A DNA stretch of 64,000 bases from Enoplolaimus lenunculus. Taxonomy: Eukaryota > Nematoda > Enoplea > Enoplida > Thoracostomopsidae. The notes beneath the pieces are model-generated. The model was not told where the DNA came from and did not search any database. It worked only from the letters and a program-made list of their open reading frames with translations. Positions 56,901-64,000 of this stretch are shown piece by piece; position 1 is the stretch's first letter, and the number at the start of each line of letters is the position of its first letter. A program made the position numbers and the translations under genes. Location: the NCBI GenBank assembly GCA_030248215.1, contig JASANG010000110.1, positions 169,622 through 233,621 on the forward strand. The letters run 5' to 3'.

Positions 56901-58165
56901 GAGGACCCTGTTGACTCAAAACAAATAACCAATGTCAATGTAGTGTCAAAGGCACGAGAAATGGAAGGTTACGATGTGTATATTGGGGTAATTGACTGTA
57001 ACATAATATATGCCTTCTAATATTCCATTTGGCCACGAGAGTTTAAATGTGACGTAGTTCTCTTGTAGTAACGATTTCACTGTAGGGTTATATTTATTTC
57101 CACTACAAACTCTGAGTGATATAGCCACTTGCAATACTTTCTTAACTACCAAACCTCTAAAATGCTTTTAGATCTCGCCGAAACGAACGCGTTATGACAA
57201 CAATAACTGTGGCGTATGGTTGTCCAAGCAGCATGCAACTAAGCTCACAATTGACCATACAACAAATACTGCTGGTGCTCATAATAGAGCAATGCCTTCA
57301 GGCAACTGGAATGCTGGCTATAAAAACACTGCGCAAAAAATGCAGGTAACTGAAACTTTGATTGTTACGCATATCCTTGTGCTGAGAATCTAGTCGTGTC
57401 TTACATTCTAAAAGGTGTCATACTACTTGCTATGTGCCTTTTAATTTTGATTTGCACTATTCCTGGCCAGCATCGCAAAATTGCCACAGGACTACGCAAA
57501 AAACAAAGGGCGCAAAACGCACGGAAGACGACAGCCACACACACGAGGAGCAGACAGGCAGGGAGAGGGGGAAGAAAAAAAAAAAAAAAAAACAAAAAAA
57601 AAAAAAAACAAAAAAAACAAAAAAAAAAAAAACAAACAAAAAAAAAAAAACAACACAAAAAACTAAAACAAAAAAAAAAAAAAAAAAAACAAAAAAAAAA
57701 AAAAAAACACCAAAAAAAAAAAAAACAACAAAAACAACGACAACAACACCAACAAGTCAAAATACCACACCGGAAGACGCATCAGTTTTTCAGCTTGCTC
57801 TGTAACGTGATGTGGAACCAAACTCTCCCGCTCACAACATATATCAGATGATGGTACTACCACAATATAGTAGCACACCAGTTTGGATTGGTCCAACTCC
57901 AGCGGAGCCTATTCCATTGGATCCTAGGAGTGTGGCCCCCAACGGCGGTCATGTCGGGTATATACCAGATCGTGAAGGGGTGGTTCTACATGAACTGGGT
58001 TCCGGAAGCTATGTTGGGCCACTTCGTTACAAATTGCTTCAAGGAGGAGAAATAGCAATCAGTTCAATGGTATTACGAAATGCTAACTTTAGGGCCAGCA
58101 TGACTCGGGATGGAAAACGTGTACAACTCACATTCTTTACAAGCGAGGAAAACCCATACGATTAA
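50934..58165 (+). CDS. Secreted trefoil-domain protein with GH31-like N-terminal section
   Basis: Supported exons: 50934-51339, 52025-52173, 55307-55369, about 55610-55789 (edges unsure), 56030-56212, 56395-56547, 56847-56987, 57172-57345, 57848-58165 (TAA). From exon 5 on every junction is phase 0. Residues 1-25 look like a signal peptide. Residues 92-123 fit a P-type trefoil (DCHPDANATQTRCSRRNCIW, then SPSCYFV), except that the usual Cys-Cys-Trp is Cys-Ile-Trp. The next exons (YDLIHHKR; SLFEHDYEKLRVK joined to ASYFERKENQDVFIELEVIN) resemble the start of GH31 alpha-glucosidases after their trefoil. Later exons are acidic and Ser-rich (SPSYSPESPEANHGED), then end in a probable globular part (VWIGPTPAEPIPLDPRSVAP). 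No GH31 catalytic motif is seen. The exon 1 donor GCAG|GTTGTT is weak. About 530-590 residues. Function unknown; secretion is inferred. Confidence 0.6.
51448..51639. mobile_element. Telomere-hexamer MITE, subfamily 2, nearly intact
   Basis: The left end GGCCAATGCTACTTTAAGGG and the right end CCCCTTAAAGTAACATGGGC are inverted. The core has GTATTCCTAAGC, a spacer GCAAAAATGAGTTCC and then TAAGCCTAAGCCTAAGCC. It lies in intron 1 of the trefoil gene. Confidence 0.8.
53727..53875. mobile_element. MITE family F relative, GC-rich
   Basis: It opens GGTTGCGCTATACTTGTCGT, matching the 42058 copy, and contains inverted GTCCGGCGTCTTCCGTCACC against GGATGACGGACGGCGC strings. The right end GCGCTAGCGCAGG is degenerate. 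Confidence 0.5.
54038..54165. mobile_element. Telomere-hexamer MITE, short copy
   Basis: The left end GGCCCATGTAAAGACTAGGG and the inner right end GGTACTGTTCCGCCCAG are inverted; only two hexamers remain (CTTAGGCTTAAACTTAGG). The 3' end is interrupted by the GC-rich element that follows. Confidence 0.65.
54163..54315. repeat. GGCCCGGG palindromic element
   Basis: Nested palindromes CAGGCCGGGCCCGGGTCC, TTGGACCCGCGGGCCTAAGC and AACTTTGGGCCCGCGAGCC sit in otherwise AT-rich DNA. It interrupts the right end of the preceding MITE. It looks like another short-period element built on GGGCCC/GGCCCG. Confidence 0.55.
57571..57735 (+). repeat. A-rich tract with scattered single C's
   Basis: About 165 bp of almost pure A, broken every 5-15 bases by a single C, with one short ACAACAC stretch, followed by CAACAAAAACAACGACAACA. 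It lies inside an intron of the trefoil gene, about 110 bp upstream of the last exon's acceptor. The Lys/Gln-rich ORFs over it are artefacts of the missing stops. Confidence 0.85.
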
Positions 58166-58507
58166 TCAGTAATATTCCCGTTGCTAAAGCTTTATTAAAT
58201 ATACTTCTAACTGTAAAACTGATAAAAATTAGGGTGAAAGAATTTGTATTACGTACGTAATAGTTTTGTGTGTCACGCCTAGTTGCGACTACAGTAGAGT
58301 GTGTGTACAATGTTCATAAGTACAGTTGATATGTGTAAAACAATGGGGAGTAAATAGCGGGTGCTGTATTCCATCGAGCTGACGAGGTCTAAAGGAAAAC
58401 AACCAAACATTTTATTATTGTGTTAACTAAATTATCTTGAAGAGCTAACTAATCAACCTATGATATTTTTATGGGGTAAAACTGTAAAAACAAACTACTG
58501 CATATTT

Positions 58508-61020
58508 GTGAATAACTTTTTATTGGAAAGAGACATCGGGATGGGGTCTTTTGCAATGTGGTGGGGTGTTACAACTCTTGAAATTATATATTTATTGTTT
58601 GGTTGTGGGGCCTAGGGGTTGAGATATGGAGGGTTGAAAAAGCGGGAAAATTGAAAATTTTGAGGTTTTGGGCCATAACTCGAAAACTAATGGGAATTTT
58701 CAAAACGGTAAAAGACGTATACCCTAGAATTTTTTGCTCTATCAAATAAGCTAATAAATTTTTTTTCGATATTAGCTATGTAACCGATAATTTTTAGGGA
58801 ATTGCGAAAAATCAACTTTCTTCAATTGTTAATAACTTTTTACTGAATAGAGATATCGGGATGGGGTCTTTTGCAATGTAGTGGGGTGTTACAACTCTTG
58901 AAATTATATATTTTATTTTTTGGTTGTGGGGCCTAGGGGATGAGATATGAAGGGTTGAAAAATCGGGAAAATTGAAAATTTTGAGGTTTTCGGGTGATAA
59001 CTCGAGAACTAGTGGGAATTTTCAAAAACGGTAAAAGTCGTATACCCTAGAATTTTTGCTCTATCAAATAAGATAATAAATTTTTCGATTTTAGCTATGT
59101 AACCTTCGATAATTAATAGGGTGTAAAATTGCGAAAAATCAACTTTCTTCAATTGTTAATAACTTTTTACTGAATAGAGATATCGGGATGGGGTCTTTTG
59201 CAATGTGGTGGGGTGTTACAACTCTTGAAATTATATATTTTATTTTTTTGGTTGTGGGGCCTAGGGGTGAGATATGGAGAATTGAAAAATCGGGAAAATT
59301 GAAAATTTTGAGGTTTTTGGGTCATAACTCGAGAACTAGTGGGAATTTTCAAAAACGGAAAAAGACGTATACCCTAGAATTTTTGCTCTATCAAAGAAGC
59401 TAATAAAATTTTTTCGATATTAGCTATGTAACCTTCGATAATTTTTAGGGGGTAAAATTGCGAAAAATCAACTTTCTTCAATTGTTCATAACTTTTTACT
59501 GAATAGAGATATTGGGATGGGGTCTTTTGCAATGTGGTGGGGTGTTACAACTCTTGAAATTATATATTTTATTTTTTGGTTGTGGGGCCTAGGGAGTGAG
59601 ATATGGAGGGTTGAAAAATCGGGAAAATTGAAAATTTTGAGGTTTTTGGGCCATAACTCGAGAACTAGTGGGAATTTTCAAAAACGGAAAAAGACGTATA
59701 CCCTAGAATTTTTTGGTCTATCAAATAAGGTCATAAAAATTTTTCGATATTAGCTATGTAACCTTCGATAATTTTTAGGGGGTAAAATTGCGAAAAATCA
59801 ACTTTCTTCAATTGTTAATAACTTTTTACTGAATAGAGATATCGGGATGGGGTCTTTTGCAATGTAGTGGGGTGTTACAACTCTTGAAATTATATATTTT
59901 ATTTTTTGGTTGTGGGGCCTAGGGGGTGAGATATGGAGGGTTGAAAAATCGGGAAAATTGAAAATTTTGAGGTTTTCGGGTGATAACTCGAGAACTAGTG
60001 GGAATTGTCAAAAACGGTAAAAGTCGTATACCCTAGAATTTTTGCTCTATCAAATAAGATAATAAATTTTTTTCGATATTAGCTATGTAACCTTCGATAA
60101 TTAATAGGGTGTAAAATTGCGAAAAATCAACTTTCTTCAATTGTTAATAACTTTTTACTGAATAGAGATATCGGGATGGGGTCTTTTGCAATGTGGTGGG
60201 GTGTTACAACTCTTGAAATTATATATTTTATTTTTTTGGTTGTGGGCCTAGGGGGTGAGATATGGAGGGTTGAAAAATCGGGAAAATTGAAAATTTTGAG
60301 GTTTTTGGGCCATAACTCGAGAACTAGTGGGAATTTTCAAAAACGGTAAAAGACGTATACCCTAGAATTTTTTGCTCTATCAAATAAGCTAATAAAATTT
60401 TTTCGATATTAGCTATGTAACCTTCGATAATTTTTAGGGGGAAAATTGCGAAAAATCAACTTTCTTCAATTGTTAATAACTTTTTACTGAATAGAGATAT
60501 CGGGATGGGGTCTTTTGCAATGTGGTGGGGTGTTACAACTCTTGAAATTATATATTTTATTTTTTGGTTGTGGGGCCTAGGGAGTGAGATATGGAGGGTT
60601 GAAAAATCGGGAAAATTGAAAATTTTGAGGTTTTTGGGCCATAACTCGAGAACTAGTGGGGATTTTCAAAAACGGAAAATGACGTATACCCTAGAATTTT
60701 TTGGTCTATCAAATAAGGTCATAAAATTTTTTTCGATATTAGCTATGTAACCTTCGATAATTTTTAGGGGGTAAAATTGCGAAAAATCAACTTTCTTCAA
60801 TTGTTAATAACTTTTTACTGAATAGAGATATCGGGATGGGGTCTTTTGCAATGTAGTGGGGTGTTACAACTCTTGAACTTATATATTTTATTTTTTGGTT
60901 GTGGGGCCTAGGGGATGAGATATGGAGGGTTGAAAAATCGGGAAAATTGAAAATTTTGAGGTTTTTGGGCCATAACTCGAGAACTAGTGGGAATTTTCAA
61001 AAACGCTAAAAGACGTATAC
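58508..61020 (+). repeat. Satellite: eight monomers of about 329 bp, three-monomer higher-order
   Basis: Monomers start near 58508, 58831, 59158, 59488, 59818, 60146, 60475 and 60806; the last stops after about 215 bp. Core strings are GATATCGGGATGGGGTC, GGTTGTGGGGCCTAGG, ATAACTCGAGAACTAGTGGG and GACGTATACCCTAGAATTTT. Variants show an A-B-C order. Monomers 2 and 5 share AATGTAGTGGGG, TTTCGGGTGATAACTC and ATAATTAATAGGGTG; 4 and 7 share GGGAGTGAG and TTTTGGTCTATC with AAGGTCATAAA; 3 and 6 go together; 8 starts like 2 and 5. Monomer 1 is the most diverged. The ORFs starting MGSFAMWWGVTT are repeats of this unit and not genes. Confidence 0.92.
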
Positions 61021-61176
61021 CTTTGACTATATTGAACTGAGAAAATCACAGACAACAATAAATACGCATTGAATTTATTTTTTCTTTATATTACAAGGCA
61101 TAAAATAGATCAATCTAAACAACAAAATAGTTCTGTATTTCTAGTGCGATATCAATAGCTTCATAATCTCTTTCCA

Positions 61177-61668
61177 TCACTTTAAAACGCTCAGACAGAG
61201 ACCCTGGCATGTAAAAAATCGTTGTATTTTGTCTTTTTTGTTCAATAATTCCTTGATAAAAAACCGTGCGCCCAATCCACACAAATCACTCTCATTCTGC
61301 TCACGTTCAAGTTCTTTACTCCAAAATAAATATTGTCCGTTAAATAAGTAGTTCTGAATATAATCAGCTCGAGATATAGCTTTAGGTTCTTCAACGTTAT
61401 AATCAAATTGCTTACACGCTGCCACAAACACTCGGTGCAACGTTAGCTGGCCTTCAGCGTAAAGTGCTGTTACGAAATCTTGAAATACATCACCAGACTG
61501 CTGTAGAAGCCAACTGTAAAATCTGTTTTGCATGTCACCAAACACTGGACACCACAAATCTTGCGCCGTATCTAAGGACATGTGTTGGAGTAGGGCATAA
61601 ACTATAGAGTGTACGTTGAGTTGGTGATTAGATTGGAGAAGTTGAATTATTTGGAAATGTTTGGCCAT
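61177..61668 (-). CDS. Unassigned element frame (163 codons)
   Basis: A clean frame of 163 codons in the same orientation as the ATPase and close to the left edge of the Polinton-like stretch. It is rich in Gln, Leu and Phe and has no motif I recognise. Membership of the element is inferred from orientation and spacing. Confidence 0.45.
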   Translation of the reverse strand: MAKHFQIIQLLQSNHQLNVHSIVYALLQHMSLDTAQDLWCPVFGDMQNRFYSWLLQQSGDVFQDFVTALYAEGQLTLHRVFVAACKQFDYNVEEPKAISRADYIQNYLFNGQYLFWSKELEREQNESDLCGLGARFFIKELLNKKDKIQRFFTCQGLCLSVLK

Positions 61669-62100
61669 CGTATAATGGTTTGCACGTAAATTATAAGTAT
61701 ATTAAGTTTAAAGTACACAGCTGAAATATAATATAAAGGATTCATTGTTTTAAGGTTTAGCGTTAAACGGGGTTGCTTCACACAGAAGCGCAGATATTTT
61801 TTCGTTTATTTTAAAACAAATGAAACCATATAACACAATTCTACTGGATCATAGGCGTCAATTTCCTGAGAGTTCTTTTGCTCGAGATGGAGACCAACAC
61901 TGTAGAATGCAATAGTATAATTCGTGGTCACCGAAATGATATGCCTTATTTGCTTGATAGTACTGTTCAGCGTTATGATAGCCAATGTCTTTAACTATGA
62001 ATTTAGCAACGTGAAAGTTTGATAGTGGAGACCATCCTGTAAAAACAACATACGTTTCTTGTCACCATGTCCACTAATGATTCGTTTATGTTCTAGGGGA

Positions 62101-62646
62101 TTAAAATTCCCAGCGTTGCTTTCGACCGTGTTGTTTTGATCCATTTCTCGTGATTGCACTTGCTGGTACGCCTGCTTTTTTAATGACTTCAGCGAATCGT
62201 GTTGCATCCGGTGGACGAGGAATTCTGAGAATCGGTGAAGATGTAAAATATCGTGCCAAATCAATAAAGTGTGATCCTACTGTGCCGTCTGGGTAGATAA
62301 TGCGCTCCTTAATGTTCACGGTAACGTAGTCTTCAAGATAATGTGCAAGAATTTTTGCTTTATTCCGAAGTTGGTGAGGTAAGATTTCTACGATATCTTG
62401 TAACGGTGTTGTTGTTGTAGCGCAGTTTAATATCTGGAACAAGGTATTGCTTGATGATGGTTGTTGTTGTTGCGAAGCTTGTTGTGCGCGCGATGCTTTT
62501 AACCTTTCAAATAACGATTCTTCAACTAATGCGTACTTTTTGACTATATCGTGACCTACTCTTTTTAATATTAATTTTTTGCGAGCTAGTGATGTTCGTT
62601 TAGACCCTAATGCTGAAATTTTTCGAATTTTCTTTTTAACCCACAA
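62101..62646 (-). CDS. Unassigned element frame with basic N-terminus (181 codons)
   Basis: It starts with a strongly basic stretch (KKKIRKISALGSKR), has a Gln/Ser-rich linker near residues 55-67, and a mixed C-terminal part. It lies just downstream of the ATPase in the element's reading direction, where Polintons carry virion or accessory genes. I cannot place it in a named family. Confidence 0.5.
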   Translation of the reverse strand: MWVKKKIRKISALGSKRTSLARKKLILKRVGHDIVKKYALVEESLFERLKASRAQQASQQQQPSSSNTLFQILNCATTTTPLQDIVEILPHQLRNKAKILAHYLEDYVTVNIKERIIYPDGTVGSHFIDLARYFTSSPILRIPRPPDATRFAEVIKKAGVPASAITRNGSKQHGRKQRWEF

Positions 62647-62856
62647 TTTTTGTTTTGGTCTAAGTTTTATATTTCCTACTTCGAGGTTTCTACAAATTTC
62701 TTATAATGCTTGTACCAAACTATTTGTAGGTTTTGAGAGAATTTGTTTGACATACGCTTCGGTGCTGTTACTAAGTACCGGAGAGTTGATAAATTTTCTT
62801 TTAACGCACTAATCATCTTAAATTATAAAAAATACATAATTCATTAACGAAAACAA

Positions 62857-63525
62857 TCAAAGATAAATATAATATTGTTCACACGGTAATATCCCTTCTG
62901 AAAGCACAAACTCCGGGGGAATATTAGGCTTGAGATTAACCATGAGGTAACCGTATTGCCTTTTTAATGATTTTTTATGTGCTCCAAGTAAATAATTCTT
63001 TTTACCTGGAAACACTGTACTGTTTAGGTTAGATATCATTGCCTGGTCTCCCCTATTTTCGAAAAGAAAGTAATAATCAGTGTTTCTGCGGATACATGGA
63101 CCAACTTTCGAGCAAAAATATAAATTCTGAACAATAAAAATTACCGATACTAACCGATGCCTCATTTTGGTGAATAGAGTGATTAACCTTTTGTCTCCTA
63201 TTAATTTATCCATAAAATCGTCTAGGATTATGAGTGTGTGAACTGGAATATCTGCTTCTTCAAAAATAAAATCGGGAAAGTTTGGTATGATTTGAAGAGT
63301 GGGAGCGCTTATGCTAAATAACTCTTCCTCGGGCATGCCATAGCAATAATATACGCGTTTAAATTGTGCTGTATGAACTGAATCACAATGATCCAATAGT
63401 TTACGTACAAAATACGATTTACCAGACTGAGTAGAGCCGGTAACAATAGCATTATACGGTTGCTCTAGTAATATGGGTGTGTCCAATGTGGTATCTGAAC
63501 TACTGCTGCCAACTGAACTCTCCAT
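62857..63525 (-). CDS. Polinton-type DNA-packaging ATPase (fossil element gene)
   Basis: A 222-codon frame that looks whole. It has a Walker A motif GSTQSGKS at residues 30-37, a Walker B motif LIILDDF near residue 100, and a downstream sensor-like stretch MRHRLVSVIFIVQNLY, matching the FtsK/HerA-type (A32-like) genome-packaging ATPases of Polintons and related viruses. The size fits the family's usual 220-280 residues. It sits beside the capsid-like region, as in other Polintons. Confidence 0.8.
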   Translation of the reverse strand: MESSVGSSSSDTTLDTPILLEQPYNAIVTGSTQSGKSYFVRKLLDHCDSVHTAQFKRVYYCYGMPEEELFSISAPTLQIIPNFPDFIFEEADIPVHTLIILDDFMDKLIGDKRLITLFTKMRHRLVSVIFIVQNLYFCSKVGPCIRRNTDYYFLFENRGDQAMISNLNSTVFPGKKNYLLGAHKKSLKRQYGYLMVNLKPNIPPEFVLSEGILPCEQYYIYL

Positions 63526-64000
63526 TTTCTTTTATAGTTAAAACGCTATCGTACTCTGACAAAAGTAGTAACATTATGGGTTCTGTTAATGGTTTTACGT
63601 AAACTAACTCTATATCAAGGTTTTCATGCTCTGGGTTGGAGTGGTAGCCGCAATTTGTTGACCCATCTCTCGTTAAACTTATTGGTATCATAAATCATAA
63701 AATAACCTGCCCCATAGCCAAATGCATCAAAGCCTGGATCTAAATTAACGTAATCGGTAGCCTTAAAGAAATTTAGGTACATGCGGTATATATCTCCGAA
63801 TCGTTCAAAAGTTAGCGGTACACTACTTGGAAATGACTTTTTGTTAACAAACACCTGCAAACTTTGTAACCCAAAATCTTCAAAATTATACGGGTTTTTG
63901 TCAATTTGTCCGTTATATGCTGATGCGCGTACTTGCATTAACACTATCTTTCTTGGTATCTTCCCATTACTAAAACACGACCATGAAACATTCATATCTC
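63500..64000 (-). pseudogene. Polinton capsid-like region (fossil, leaves window)
   Basis: The region has the style of the C-terminal part of Polinton major capsid proteins such as C. elegans F54H12.2: a charged strand followed by PLTEPIMLLLLSEYDSVLTI and an IKENGEF-type end. It is broken at least once and continues beyond the right edge, so its full extent is unknown. Confidence 0.55.

Larger units (their letters stand above)
61021..64000 (-). mobile_element. Polinton/Maverick-like element, partial (fossil)
   Basis: The stretch encodes, on the minus strand, a packaging-type ATPase, a capsid-like region and two unassigned frames, a combination characteristic of Polinton/Maverick elements. 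It begins directly where the satellite array stops and runs off the right edge, so the terminal repeats, polymerase and integrase are not visible here. At least one break appears in the capsid-like part, while other frames look whole, which suggests moderate age. Treated as a fossil copy. Confidence 0.75.

Noticed and set aside
57396-57851. Lys/Gln-rich ORFs of 120-150 codons over the A tract, and Phe-rich ones on the other strand
   Set aside because: They exist only because an A/C tract contains no stop codons. The flanking exons splice across the region in phase.
59188-60750. Repeated ORFs beginning MGSFAMWWGVTT
   Set aside because: They are the satellite monomer read in one frame, interrupted differently in each copy.

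Overview
The window is eukaryotic, AT-rich and dense in repeats. Its genes have many exons with consensus GT-AG introns, from under 200 bp to about 5 kb. It most likely comes from a nematode. The grounds are the nematode-type telomere hexamer TTAGGC/GCCTAA found inside many short transposons, a predicted secreted protein whose tail resembles the nematode DUF19 (T20D4.11-type) cysteine pattern, a divergent ionotropic-receptor gene of a kind expanded in worms, and a Polinton fossil whose capsid region resembles C. elegans F54H12.2. The species cannot be named from this; a repeat-rich basal nematode is a guess.

Layout. 2.2-9.6 kb, minus strand: an ionotropic glutamate receptor-like gene with an S1 exon, a membrane exon, an S2 exon and a TM4 exon. 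9.6-16.5 kb: almost all repeats, with one possible exon at 12.1 kb. 16.56-22.70 kb, minus: a six-exon gene, phase-consistent throughout, for a 412-residue secreted protein with two antistasin-type cysteine repeats and a DUF19-like tail. 27.70-43.97 kb, plus: MED15 of the Mediator complex, 15 exons found, beginning inside the KIX domain, so its first exons lie further upstream or were not recognised. 45.90-49.32 kb, plus: TXNDC17 (TRP14, WCPDC active site), four exons, with an unrelated 410-codon intronless gene nested in intron 1 on the same strand. 50.93-58.17 kb, plus: a secreted trefoil-domain gene with at least eight coding exons, whose second section recalls the N-terminal part of GH31 alpha-glucosidases but with no catalytic domain visible. 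58.51-61.02 kb: eight tandem monomers of about 329 bp in a three-monomer higher-order pattern. 61.1-64.0 kb, minus: part of a Polinton/Maverick-like fossil running off the right edge.

The genes do not form a pathway. What unites the window is its repeats: several families of short inverted-repeat transposons (MITEs). One family with GGCCCATGT ends carries two blocks of telomere hexamers. Others carry runs of GGAGCC, GGAACC or related hexamers between ends like CAGGGTGCAACC. There are also tRNA-derived SINE-like clusters, foldback elements, a tandem hairpin array, minisatellites and a recent 355-bp duplication. Most ORFs outside the listed exons are chance frames in these repeats.
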